A stretch of DNA of 64,000 bases from Bacillota bacterium (GTDB lineage Bacteria > Bacillota > Clostridia > Lachnospirales > Lachnospiraceae), in NCBI GenBank assembly GCA_023386815.1, contig JAEWIZ010000008.1, positions 124,001 to 188,000 on the forward strand. The letters run 5' to 3'. Below the pieces are notes generated by a model, which was given only the letters and a program-made list of their open reading frames with translations, had not been told where the DNA came from and ran no database searches. Shown piece after piece: positions 17,687 through 26,694 of this stretch; the stretch's first letter is position 1; each line of letters opens with the position of its first letter. The position numbers and the translations under genes are program-made.

Positions 17687-17728
17687 AACATAAATAAGAT
17701 ACTTTAGTACCAGGTAGGTGAATATAAG

Positions 17729-17760
17729 CGGTGAGTAGCAACCTAACTCACCGTTTTTTT
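17729..17760 (+). terminator. Intra-operon terminator after the binding-protein gene
   Basis: CGGTGAGT (17729-17736) pairs with ACTCACCG (17746-17753) and is followed by seven T. It lies 14 bp before the permease gene, so it must be leaky and would set a high ratio of binding protein to permease. Confidence 0.85.
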
Positions 17761-17774
17761 GACAGGAGATAGTC

Positions 17775-18665
17775 ATGAAAAATAAAGGAAAATCAGCATT
17801 TATATTTCTATGCGTAGCACCAGCAGTAGTTCTGTTTACCATCTTTATGGTTATACCAACGATTAATATTTTCAAAATGTCACTTTACAAATGGGGTGGT
17901 TATTCTCCAATTAAAACTTATGTTGGACTTGAAAACTTTAAAAAACTTCTAAAGGATATGAAGTTTTTACAAGCCTTTGAGAATACAGTGCTTTTAATTG
18001 TTATTGTCAGTGTTATTACGATAACGGTTGCCCTCATTTTTGCAGCGATCTTAACCAGAGAAAAGATTGTAGGGCAGAATTTCTTCCGAATCGTTTTTTA
18101 TATACCGAATATTTTATCGATTGTAATCATCAGTGCAATTTTTAGTGCAATTTTGGATGCAAAAAATGGATTACTCAACAGTATTCTGGCACTCTTTCGA
18201 GAGAAGGGAAGTGAACCGGTTTATTGGTTGGGAGATCAAAAAATTGTTGTATTTTCGATTGCTATGGCTATGATATGGCAAGCCATTGGCTATTACATGG
18301 TTATGTATATGGCGGGTATGGCGAGTGTTCCGGAGAGTGTATACGAAAGTGCTGATATTGAAGGCGCCAACCGTATCCGTCAGTTCTTTAGTCTGACAAT
18401 CCCATTGATTTGGACCAATATCAGAACAACTTTAACGTTCTTTATCATAAGCAGTATTAATCTGAGCTTCATGCTGGTAAAAGCGATGACGAGCGGGGGA
18501 CCGGACGGCAGTACTGAGGTATTCTTAAGTTATATGTATAAACAGGCCTACACAAATTCCAGCTACGGATATGGTATGGCGATTGGTGTGGTAGTATTCT
18601 TGTTCTCATTTGCTTTAAGTGGAATTGTGAACCTAATTACTAAGCGCGAACCAATAGAATTGTAG
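17775..18665 (+). CDS. ABC transporter permease, MalF/LacF type (GH112 operon)
   Basis: A 296-residue membrane protein with six predicted helices and the ATPase-contact loop ESADIEGANRIRQFFSLTIP in place of the standard EAA start. GACAGGAG precedes the ATG. It is separated by only 10 bp from its partner permease. As in the other importers here, no ATPase gene is present. Confidence 0.92.
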   Translation: MKNKGKSAFIFLCVAPAVVLFTIFMVIPTINIFKMSLYKWGGYSPIKTYVGLENFKKLLKDMKFLQAFENTVLLIVIVSVITITVALIFAAILTREKIVGQNFFRIVFYIPNILSIVIISAIFSAILDAKNGLLNSILALFREKGSEPVYWLGDQKIVVFSIAMAMIWQAIGYYMVMYMAGMASVPESVYESADIEGANRIRQFFSLTIPLIWTNIRTTLTFFIISSINLSFMLVKAMTSGGPDGSTEVFLSYMYKQAYTNSSYGYGMAIGVVVFLFSFALSGIVNLITKREPIEL

Positions 18666-18675
18666 GAGGCTAATC

Positions 18676-19545
18676 ATGCATAAACTTCCATTAAGGAAAA
18701 TTATAATCTATCTTGTATTAGGATTGTTAGCAATATCAATTATTGTACCCGTAGCTTGGGTATTTATTGCTTCAATTAAGCAGAATAATGAATTTTACGC
18801 AAACCCATGGAAATTGCCTGAAACATTCTTTTTCCAGAACTTTATAGATGCCTGGGGTAGTGCGCATATGGGCGATTATATGCTGAACAGCGTAATTGTG
18901 ACAGCGGTGGCTCTTGCTATCCTTTTAGTTGTTGCCCTGCCGGCAGCCTATTGCCTTAGTAGATTTAAGTTCAGACTACGTAAAATTTTAAATATTCTTT
19001 TCATGGCTGGTCTGTTCATCAATGTAAATTATATTGTGGTTCCAATCTTCCTAATGTTTATCGATGCGGATAAGGTTCTAAAAAGCTTTGGGCTCTCTCC
19101 CTTTTTCCTAAATAATATTTATGTACTGGCGCTTGTTTATGCTGCGACCGCACTACCATTTACCATTTACTTATTGTCCGGTTACTTTGTAACGATACCA
19201 CGAACTTACGAAGAGGCCGCCTATATTGATGGAAGCGGATATTTAAGGACGATGGTAAGGGTAATATTACCGATGGCAAGACCAAGTATTATTACTGTAA
19301 TTCTGTTCAACTTTTTATCCTTCTGGAATGAATATATTATAGCCATTACAGTTTTAACAGATCCAAAAGGTGCTAAGACACTCCCTGTCGGTTTAATGAA
19401 CCTGATGAAAGCGCAGAATGCAGCAGCCCAATATGGACGTATGTATGCCGGCCTCGTTCTGGTAATGCTACCGACGCTGATCTTATACATTATAGTGCAA
19501 AAGAAACTGACACAGGGTATGACGCTTGGAGGTTTGAAAGAATAG
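18676..19545 (+). CDS. ABC transporter permease, MalG/LacG type (GH112 operon)
   Basis: A 289-residue protein with six membrane helices; the EAA loop is EEAAYIDGSGYLRTMVRVIL near residue 177. TAGGAGGC overlaps the end of the previous gene, giving tight coupling. The C-terminus GMTLGGLKE is the usual end for this subfamily. Confidence 0.92.
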   Translation: MHKLPLRKIIIYLVLGLLAISIIVPVAWVFIASIKQNNEFYANPWKLPETFFFQNFIDAWGSAHMGDYMLNSVIVTAVALAILLVVALPAAYCLSRFKFRLRKILNILFMAGLFINVNYIVVPIFLMFIDADKVLKSFGLSPFFLNNIYVLALVYAATALPFTIYLLSGYFVTIPRTYEEAAYIDGSGYLRTMVRVILPMARPSIITVILFNFLSFWNEYIIAITVLTDPKGAKTLPVGLMNLMKAQNAAAQYGRMYAGLVLVMLPTLILYIIVQKKLTQGMTLGGLKE

Positions 19546-19590
19546 GTACGATTTCCCGATTTCGCGGGTTTTGGCAGAATGGAGATTTCT

Positions 19591-19767
19591 ATGGAAAATG
19601 TGATGAAGATGGTTACAGGATTACTAAAATGGATATGCCTTGTTGTCAGTGTGGGCTTGGTTATAATCGGACAAAAGAGCGTAGGTTATCAGGGCTTATG
19701 CACGATGATAGCAGGGTTATCCGGAATAATGCTATTGCTGTATCTTTATAATAGAAAATATAAGTAA
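19591..19767 (+). CDS. Small two-helix membrane protein (DUF6903-like)
   Basis: A 58-residue protein. The ATG at 19591 is preferred to that at 19579 because GGAG at 19581-19584 sits six bases ahead of it. Two hydrophobic segments (about residues 6-26 and 32-50) are joined by a short loop GQKSVGYQG, with a basic tail NRKYK. It lies between the permeases and GH112 in the same orientation. I believe a family of such small proteins (DUF6903) occurs beside sugar importers of Firmicutes, but this is from memory. It may help assemble or regulate the transporter; no function is established from sequence. Confidence 0.65.
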   Translation: MENVMKMVTGLLKWICLVVSVGLVIIGQKSVGYQGLCTMIAGLSGIMLLLYLYNRKYK

Positions 19768-19882
19768 GTATAAGAAGACTAATTTGCAGCTTGGAGATTG
19801 TTCACGGTTTTGAACAGTCTTATTAGATGCGCGTAAAATGAAATGATTTCATAGGCGTTAATGCGCCGGAATGGTGGTAAAT

Positions 19883-22054
19883 ATGAAAACGAATACGAAG
19901 TTAACCGGGAGGGTTACTATTCCAACAGACATTGATGTTGTTCCGCAAACAATTGAATTACTAAGTAAATGGGGAGCAGATGCAATCCGTGATTGTGATG
20001 GTACTGATTATCCGGAGGAGTTAAAATCAGTTCCGGCTAAGGTATATAGCACTTATTACACAACCCGTAAGGATAACGAATGGGCGAAAGCACATCCGGA
20101 AGAAGTACAGCAGTGCTATATTATGACTTCCTTTTACACAGCTTCAGAAAAAATACTGCGTATTCAATTGCTGAAGGGAATTGCAGCTGACCTCATGAAG
20201 GTGAATGATTACGATGATAAAACACGTTGGTGGGAGGTGATTGACCGTAGTACAGGAATGGTGGTTTCAAACGAGGACTGGAGCTATGAGAAAGAGGCGG
20301 GAGAAGTGATAATTACAAACTGCAGCCCGTTTCATAATTACACAGTCAGCTTTCTTGCATATCTTATCTGGGATCCGGTACATATGTATAATGCAGTGAC
20401 CAATGGATGGAAGGATGTAGAGCACCAGATTACCTTTGATGTAAGGCAGCCAAAAACAAAGGCCTTTTCGATGCTCCGCCTTCGTAAGTTTATTGAAGAA
20501 CATCCCTATATTGATGTGATCCGTTACACAACCTTTTTCCACCAATTTACCTTGATTTTTGACGAGTTGATGCGTGAAAAGTATGTTGATTGGTATGGAT
20601 ACTCTGCCTCAGTATCTCCCTACATCTTAGAACAGTTTGAGAAAGAGGTAGGTTATAGATTCCGTCCGGAGTTTATCGTTGATCAAGGATATTATAATAA
20701 TCAGTACCGTATTCCAAGCAAAGAATTCAAAGATTTCCAAGCATTTCAGAGACGTGAAGTGGCGAAATTAGCGAAGGAAATGGTAGATATTACTCATGAA
20801 TATGGCAAGGAAGCTATGATGTTTCTAGGGGATCACTGGATCGGTACAGAACCATTTATGGAAGAATTTAAGACAATTGGTCTGGACGCAGTTGTTGGTA
20901 GTGTGGGAAATGGCAGCACTCTTCGGTTAATCAGTGATATACAAAATGTTAAATACACCGAAGGAAGGTTTCTTCCTTATTTCTTCCCGGATACTTTTTA
21001 TGAAGGTGGGGACCCGGTTAAGGAGGCTAGAATAAATTGGATTACTGCAAGACGAGCCATTTTAAGAAAACCAATTGATAGAATCGGTTATGGTGGTTAC
21101 TTAAAACTTGCCTGCCAATTCCCGGAGTTTATTGAATATGTGGAATCTGTCTGCAATGAATTCCGTGAGCTATACGAGAACATTAAAGGTACAACTCCTT
21201 ACTGTATTAAGCGGGTAGCAGTTTTAAATAGTTGGGGTAAAATGCGTGCCTGGGGTACCCATATGGTGCATCATGCACTCTATCAAAAGCAAAATTACAG
21301 TTATGCAGGGGTAATTGAAGCATTAAGTGGAACTCCATTTGAAGTATCCTTTATTAATTTTGAGGATATCAAAAGCGATAGCAGTTTATTAAAGAATATC
21401 GACGTGATTATTAATGTCGGTGATGGTGACACGGCTCATACCGGTGGAGAAGCCTGGGAAGATGCAGAAATCTCAAGCGCAATTCGTCAATTTGTGTATG
21501 AAGGCGGAGGATTAATCGGCATTGGGGAACCTACGGGACACCAGTACCAAGGGCATTACATCCAGCTGGCAAATGTATTTGGGATAGAAAAAGAAACTGG
21601 ATTTACTTTAAATTATGATAAATACAACTGGGATACCGTAAGTAGACATTTTATCACCGAAGATTGCACGAAAGAGATAGATTTCGGTGAGGGTAAGAAG
21701 AATATGTATGCTTTAGACGGAGCAAAGGTTCTTGTTCAGAAAGAGAAAGAAGTTCAAATGGCAGTTAATGAGTTTGGCAGGGGAAGAAGTGTTTATCTAA
21801 GCGGATTGCCCTATAGCTTTGAAAATAGCAGGGTTTTGTATCGAAGTATTCTTTGGAGTACTAACGATGAAGAAAACTTAAATAAATGGTTCTCCAGCAA
21901 CTTTAATGTAGAAGTGCATGCTTATGTGAAGAATAATAAGTATTGCGTGGTAAATAACACCTATGTGCCACAAAAAACAATAATTTATCGGGGTGATTCC
22001 AGTAGCTTTGAATTAGAGTTAAAAGCAAATGAAATTATATGGTACGAAATATAA
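19883..22054 (+). CDS. GH112 beta-galactosyl-N-acetylhexosamine phosphorylase (or galactosyl-rhamnose phosphorylase)
   Basis: A 723-residue cytosolic enzyme with the GH112 hallmarks: TGRVTIPTDIDVVPQT at the N-terminus, WGADAIRDCDGTDYPEEL, and LGDHWIGTEP. Asp317 of the last is the predicted general acid (Asp313 in the Bifidobacterium longum enzyme). The ATG at 19883 is chosen over 19871, because GGTGG at 19873-19877 then acts as ribosome site. The enzyme releases galactose-1-phosphate from galacto-N-biose or lacto-N-biose, or from Gal-beta-1,4-rhamnose in one known clostridial branch. The NahK-like kinase at 29665 favours the N-acetylhexosamine reading, but the rhamnoside locus nearby keeps the other open. 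Confidence 0.92.
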   Translation: MKTNTKLTGRVTIPTDIDVVPQTIELLSKWGADAIRDCDGTDYPEELKSVPAKVYSTYYTTRKDNEWAKAHPEEVQQCYIMTSFYTASEKILRIQLLKGIAADLMKVNDYDDKTRWWEVIDRSTGMVVSNEDWSYEKEAGEVIITNCSPFHNYTVSFLAYLIWDPVHMYNAVTNGWKDVEHQITFDVRQPKTKAFSMLRLRKFIEEHPYIDVIRYTTFFHQFTLIFDELMREKYVDWYGYSASVSPYILEQFEKEVGYRFRPEFIVDQGYYNNQYRIPSKEFKDFQAFQRREVAKLAKEMVDITHEYGKEAMMFLGDHWIGTEPFMEEFKTIGLDAVVGSVGNGSTLRLISDIQNVKYTEGRFLPYFFPDTFYEGGDPVKEARINWITARRAILRKPIDRIGYGGYLKLACQFPEFIEYVESVCNEFRELYENIKGTTPYCIKRVAVLNSWGKMRAWGTHMVHHALYQKQNYSYAGVIEALSGTPFEVSFINFEDIKSDSSLLKNIDVIINVGDGDTAHTGGEAWEDAEISSAIRQFVYEGGGLIGIGEPTGHQYQGHYIQLANVFGIEKETGFTLNYDKYNWDTVSRHFITEDCTKEIDFGEGKKNMYALDGAKVLVQKEKEVQMAVNEFGRGRSVYLSGLPYSFENSRVLYRSILWSTNDEENLNKWFSSNFNVEVHAYVKNNKYCVVNNTYVPQKTIIYRGDSSSFELELKANEIIWYEI

Positions 22055-22092
22055 CCTAACAATTTCGTCCTTTCATGGTACTTGATAAACAG

Positions 22093-22143
22093 ACCCTATA
22101 CAAGGAACAGTTAAGAGATCAGTTCATTCTATAGGGTTCTTTT
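22093..22143. terminator. Terminator between GH112 and the second AraC gene
   Basis: ACCCTATA (22093-22100) pairs with TATAGGGT (22130-22137), an inner GAAC/GTTC pair extends it, and a TTCTTTT tract follows. It lies between convergent genes. Confidence 0.7.
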
Positions 22144-22180
22144 ATCCATGATTACTAATGATAGCACATGGACGTAGTAG

Positions 22181-23083
22181 CTAACTTTTCTTCTTCTCGG
22201 ACAAAACCTTAATGGAGGAAGAATATTCAGAAGGCGTCATACCGGTCGTCTTTTTAAATTGTCTGGAGAAATAGTGAACGGAACTATATCCTAAATAGTC
22301 AGCAATTTGTGTAAAATTCATGTGGTTATCCCTTACTAATTGCTTCGCCATATCAATTTTTAGCTTTGTAAAATAATCAATAACTCCGCAATTAAATTTG
22401 GAAGAGAATAAAGATTGCAAGCCGGAGCGTCCGATTAGGTTATCCTTGCAGATTTGCTCAATGGTTACATGCCCTTGAATATTATCATGAAAATAATTAA
22501 GAATTTGCTGAAAGGTTTCAGCATCATTCTTCTTTTTAATTGTACTCGGATAAATCATTTCCATTTCTTGTGTCGAATTATACCTGCGAAATAATTGAAT
22601 TAAGATGGATTCCAAATATATTTTGATTAATTGTTCCGCAGCAAAGGGAACATTATCATACCGAATTAGTTTTTCAAAATACGGATCATTTAATTGATTA
22701 CTAAATGTTTTCTTAGCCTCGATGATAATCTGCGCGATCAGCTGCCGCTCACTATCATTAATATGCAGTATTTTGTTTTCAAAGAATTGCATGTATTTTG
22801 AATTGCATAAAAAGGATATTACAAAAAGATTAGGTGCAATTTTTCCATTTGCCTTCAGGCTATGGAATTCATTGGGTTTATGAAATATAATTTGATCTTT
22901 TCTTAAAGTGAACTGTTTTGTGTCAGCTACAACCTCTAATTCTCCTTTGTCTACACAAAGAATCTCCCAAAAATCATGGGATTCTCCAGGGTAATTAAAA
23001 TCACTCATATATTCAAAATAATGAATGGTCACTATTTTATTTACTACAATCGGTTGTTCTAATTGAATACTCTCATAAGACAT
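22181..23083 (-). CDS. AraC-family transcriptional regulator (second, next to importer 2)
   Basis: A 300-residue protein: N-terminal cupin sensing domain with HDFWEILCVDKGELEV and FHKPNEFHSL, then a C-terminal double helix-turn-helix (about 195-290) ending FSRQFKKTTGMTPSEY. AAGGGTGAT precedes its start. It is divergent from the binding-protein gene at 23404 across a 320-bp gap and most likely activates that operon through to galE. It is a different subfamily from the AraC protein at 15207, so the two importers probably answer to different inducers. Confidence 0.9.
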   Translation of the reverse strand: MSYESIQLEQPIVVNKIVTIHYFEYMSDFNYPGESHDFWEILCVDKGELEVVADTKQFTLRKDQIIFHKPNEFHSLKANGKIAPNLFVISFLCNSKYMQFFENKILHINDSERQLIAQIIIEAKKTFSNQLNDPYFEKLIRYDNVPFAAEQLIKIYLESILIQLFRRYNSTQEMEMIYPSTIKKKNDAETFQQILNYFHDNIQGHVTIEQICKDNLIGRSGLQSLFSSKFNCGVIDYFTKLKIDMAKQLVRDNHMNFTQIADYLGYSSVHYFSRQFKKTTGMTPSEYSSSIKVLSEKKKS

Positions 23084-23403
23084 CGTCTATCACCCTTTAT
23101 CGTTGATATTTTTTGAATAGGTAAGTTCTTTGTAAATAAATAGCTATTGGCTTATACCTCACGGAACGTTGGCATTTTTGTATAATATATTACTGTATAT
23201 TAAACTGTTTTTAGAAATAAAGCAATAAAAATATGCAGATTGTGCAAATTTACTCAGCAATCAGATAAAGATTAAAAGATGGACTCATACTATAATCAAG
23301 TTACAATTTATAGAAATAAAAGAGAGGATACGGCAATGGGGAAATGCTAAAAAGGGAGTCCTCAAACTTCTGTAAATCCAATTATTAATAGGAGGTATGA
23401 GTT
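23084..23403. promoter_or_regulatory. 320-bp divergent control region of AraC2 and importer 2
   Basis: No gene is seen here. On the plus strand TATAAT at 23291-23296 would serve the binding-protein gene, but no good -35 box lies 16-18 bp upstream, as expected for an activator-dependent promoter. A second TATAAT at 23181-23186 also lacks a -35 box. The leader between 23297 and 23403 is purine-rich and ends with TAGGAGGT before the start. No clear AraC site could be read. Confidence 0.4.
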
Positions 23404-24723
23404 ATGAAAAAGAAATTATTAAGCTTGCTGATTTGTACAGCAATGATGGTGTCACTGTTTACTGGATGTAGCTCAAACGATACCAAGGATAAGGCAACAG
23501 AAGCGACTAATGATTCCGGTAAAGCAAGTGAAACAACGGACGACTCTGCTAAGGCAGGTAGTAAGACAATCGTATATTGGTCCATGTGGGAAGCTACAGA
23601 GCCACAGGGTAAGGTGATTCAGGAAGCAGTTAACGCTTATATGGATGCTACCGGGAATAAGGTTGATCTTCAGTTTAAAGGCCGTACGGGAATTCGTGAA
23701 GGCCTTCAGCCCGCATTAGATGCCGGTACAGCAATCGATTTATTTGATGAAGATATTGATCGTGTCAACGGAACCTGGGGAAGCTACTTGTTAGATCTGG
23801 AAACCCTGGCAAAGGATGCTGATTATGAAGCTACTGCAAATGCCGGACTTATGGCTGCCTGCAGGGAAGCAGCAGGAGGAACAATAAAATCCATTCCATA
23901 TCAACCAAATATTTTTGCATTCTTCTACAATCAAAGCCTATTTGATAAAGCAGGGATAACAGAAGTACCTAAGACCTGGGCTGAATTTTTAGCAGTATGT
24001 GAAAAATTGAAAGCAGCAGGAATTACTCCACTTACCAGTGATGATGCATATATCAATACTAATTTCGGATACCATTTAGCAAGGCTGATTGGTAATGATA
24101 ATGTTGAAAAGGTGGTAACAGAAGGTCTTTGGGCAGAAGAACCGGCAGTATTAAAGGTAGCCCAGGCTTACGAGGACTTAGCAAAGAAGGGTTATTTCTC
24201 TGAATACATTGAATCTAACGTGTGGCCAAATGGACAAAACGTAGAATTAGCACTTGGTGAAGTTGCTATGTACTTAAATGGCTCCTGGCTGCCAAATGAA
24301 GTGAAAGATATGACAGGTCCGGACTTCAAATGGGGATGCTTTAGCTATCCAGCAGTGGACGGTGGAGTAGATGGCACAGAAGCGTCCAACTTTGGTGCAC
24401 AAGTATTAGCTATTAATAAAAATACCCAAGTTGCAAAGGAAGCCTTTGATTTAATTACATATATTACAAAAGGTGAGTTTGATAAAAAATTATCTGTTGA
24501 ATCCGTTGGTATTCCAGCAGATAGTTCAAATTCAGAATGGCCAGAAATGTTAGCAGCTGTAAAACCGGTACTGGAATCGACTACCACTCGCTATACCTGG
24601 GCTGCCGGTGCTGAGCAAAATCCCGATATGACACCGGTAATCAAAGAGAACTTCTTAAAATTATGCGGAGGATCCATCACCGCGCAACAATTTGTTGACA
24701 ATATGGAAGCAGCCAGCAAATAG
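23404..24723 (+). CDS. ABC transporter sugar-binding lipoprotein (importer 2, lnp-like operon)
   Basis: A 439-residue family 1 solute-binding protein with lipobox FTGC (Cys22) and a Lys/Thr/Asp-rich linker to about residue 55. TAGGAGGT lies upstream. It heads the operon with permeases, DUF5107 protein, nucleotidyltransferase, NahK-like kinase and GalE. By position it corresponds to the solute-binding protein beside bifidobacterial lnp genes, but the similarity was not measured. The ligand is likely a galactose- or hexosamine-containing glycan. Confidence 0.9.
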   Translation: MKKKLLSLLICTAMMVSLFTGCSSNDTKDKATEATNDSGKASETTDDSAKAGSKTIVYWSMWEATEPQGKVIQEAVNAYMDATGNKVDLQFKGRTGIREGLQPALDAGTAIDLFDEDIDRVNGTWGSYLLDLETLAKDADYEATANAGLMAACREAAGGTIKSIPYQPNIFAFFYNQSLFDKAGITEVPKTWAEFLAVCEKLKAAGITPLTSDDAYINTNFGYHLARLIGNDNVEKVVTEGLWAEEPAVLKVAQAYEDLAKKGYFSEYIESNVWPNGQNVELALGEVAMYLNGSWLPNEVKDMTGPDFKWGCFSYPAVDGGVDGTEASNFGAQVLAINKNTQVAKEAFDLITYITKGEFDKKLSVESVGIPADSSNSEWPEMLAAVKPVLESTTTRYTWAAGAEQNPDMTPVIKENFLKLCGGSITAQQFVDNMEAASK

Positions 24724-24792
24724 TATGGTTCGTGATCTGTTTCGTCCATATTAGCAGGAAGTATTACAGCTGTAGTCATCAAATATAATATG

Positions 24793-24827
24793 AATATGGC
24801 GACTTGATTCATGGTCGCCATATTTTT
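24793..24827 (+). terminator. Intra-operon terminator after binding protein 2
   Basis: An 11-bp perfect stem, AATATGGCGAC (24793-24803) with GTCGCCATATT (24814-24824), is followed by TTT. It lies about 29 bp before the permease start, so it probably attenuates rather than ends the operon. Confidence 0.85.
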
Positions 24828-24855
24828 ATAAAGATTCTTAAGGAGGTAGTCGATT

Positions 24856-25761
24856 TTGAAGAAGAATAAGACAATGATAGTATGCTTTTTGCTACCTGCG
24901 CTCACATTTTTTATTCTTATTTTTTTGTATCCGATATGCAGAACCATTCTTATGAGTTTTTTTAAAATTGAAGGTGTAACGGATGCTGTGTCAAAATGGT
25001 CCTTTGTTGGACTTGGCAACTTTAATAAGCTATTACATACAAGTCTTTTTACAACCTCATTATGGAATATTTTCCGCATATGGTTAATTGGTGGAGTGGT
25101 TGTAATGGCACTAGCTCTTTTGTTTGCGGTTATTTTAACCAGTGGAATCCGCTTTAAAAGTTTTTTCAGGGCAGCAATTTATATGCCAAATGTAGTCAGT
25201 GCAGTAGCACTTGCGACTATGTGGTTGCAGTATGTTTATAATCCAAGATTCGGATTGTTTAAAAGTTTCTTTGAGGTAATTCATTTAGATAAGATTGCAG
25301 CAATTCAATGGACAGATAACGAACATAAATTCTGGGCACTTCTAATTGCTTATTGCTTTGGAATGGTAGGCTACCATATGTTGATTTTTGCCAGCGGTAT
25401 CGAACGAATTAGTACAGAATATTTTGAAGCAGCAAGGTTAGATGGAGCAGGAAAGGTAAAACAGTTTTTACATATAACCTTGCCATTAATTAAGGGTGTA
25501 TTTAAAACGAATATTACCATGTGGAGTGTTACTTCCGTAGGTTTCTTTGTTTGGTCACAATTGTTTTCAACAGTTACCGCGGATACTCAGACCATTACAC
25601 CTATGGTGTATATGTATATGCAGGTATTTGGTGCAGGGAACAGTGTGACAGATCACAACGCCGGCATGGGAGCAGCGGTTGGTATTATTCTTAGCTTATG
25701 TGTAGTTATTATCTTTACCTTATGCAATAAGTTAATCAAAGATGATGATCTGGAATTTTAG
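24856..25761 (+). CDS. ABC transporter permease, MalF type (importer 2)
   Basis: A 301-residue membrane protein with six helices and EAA loop EAARLDGAGKVKQFLHITLP. It starts with TTG at 24856, nine bases after AGGAGG; the weak start codon plus the preceding hairpin would keep permease levels below those of the binding protein. Partner gene follows after 10 bp. Confidence 0.92.
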   Translation: MKKNKTMIVCFLLPALTFFILIFLYPICRTILMSFFKIEGVTDAVSKWSFVGLGNFNKLLHTSLFTTSLWNIFRIWLIGGVVVMALALLFAVILTSGIRFKSFFRAAIYMPNVVSAVALATMWLQYVYNPRFGLFKSFFEVIHLDKIAAIQWTDNEHKFWALLIAYCFGMVGYHMLIFASGIERISTEYFEAARLDGAGKVKQFLHITLPLIKGVFKTNITMWSVTSVGFFVWSQLFSTVTADTQTITPMVYMYMQVFGAGNSVTDHNAGMGAAVGIILSLCVVIIFTLCNKLIKDDDLEF

Positions 25762-25771
25762 GAGGTAACTT

Positions 25772-26650
25772 ATGAGTAAAGAGAGAGAAATGAAAAAATT
25801 TAATCTAAAGCATGAATTAAAACTTGCTCCCGGTTACCTTATCTTATCCATATGGGTGTTATTTACGTTTGTATTGCTGGGATGGGTATTTGCAGCAAGC
25901 TTATCAACAACAAAGGATATCTTTTCCGGGAATGCACTAAAATTCGCTACCGGTCTGCATTTTGAGAATTATATCAAAGCCTGGACCTCACAGAATGTAT
26001 CAGTTATCTTTGGAAATTCACTATTTTATTCCATCGTTTCCTGTATTGCCTTAATTCTTGTATGCGCTCCGGCTGCTTATGTATTATCCCGTTTTAAGTT
26101 TATAGCAAATCGATTTATTCAGACGAGTTTTGTATCAGCTATGGGTGTTCCTGCAGTTATGATTGTTTTACCGTTATTTAGTTTGATTGCAGGTATGGAT
26201 ATCTTAAATAATGTAATGGCCAACAGATTTACTTTAATTTTCTTGTATATAGGTATTAATGTTCCCTATACCACCATCTTCCTGCTAGCCTTCTTTAGTA
26301 ATCTATCCAGTGCTTATGAACAGGCAGCAGCCATTGATGGGTGTTCTCCGATGAAGACCTTTTGGTTAATTATGCTGCCAATGGCACAACCGGGTATCAT
26401 TACAGTATCCATCTTCAACTTTATTAATGTTTGGAACGAATATTTTATGTCCTTAATCTTTGCAAATTCCGATAAGTTAAGACCGGTTGCAGTAGGCTTA
26501 TACTCAATGATTAATGCAATGAAATACACCGGTGACTGGGCAGGAATGTTTGCTTCTGTAGTGATTGTGTTCCTACCAACCTTCATCCTGTATCTATTCC
26601 TATCAGAAAAGATTATTGCAGGCATCACGGGTGGCGGATTAAAAGGTTGA
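25772..26650 (+). CDS. ABC transporter permease, MalG type (importer 2)
   Basis: A 292-residue membrane protein with six helices and EAA loop EQAAAIDGCSPMKTFWLIML. The ATG at 25772 follows AGGAGG by six bases. Ends in ITGGGLKG as usual for the subfamily. Forms the channel with the preceding gene. Confidence 0.92.
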   Translation: MSKEREMKKFNLKHELKLAPGYLILSIWVLFTFVLLGWVFAASLSTTKDIFSGNALKFATGLHFENYIKAWTSQNVSVIFGNSLFYSIVSCIALILVCAPAAYVLSRFKFIANRFIQTSFVSAMGVPAVMIVLPLFSLIAGMDILNNVMANRFTLIFLYIGINVPYTTIFLLAFFSNLSSAYEQAAAIDGCSPMKTFWLIMLPMAQPGIITVSIFNFINVWNEYFMSLIFANSDKLRPVAVGLYSMINAMKYTGDWAGMFASVVIVFLPTFILYLFLSEKIIAGITGGGLKG

Positions 26651-26694
26651 GCCCGGCATTTTGATATAATTTCATTAGGTTAGGAGAAATGAAA

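Noticed and set aside
24591..25079. 162-residue minus-strand ORF across the binding protein 2 / permease junction
   Set aside because: It runs antisense to two clear genes and through a terminator hairpin, with no ribosome site and no recognisable domain.
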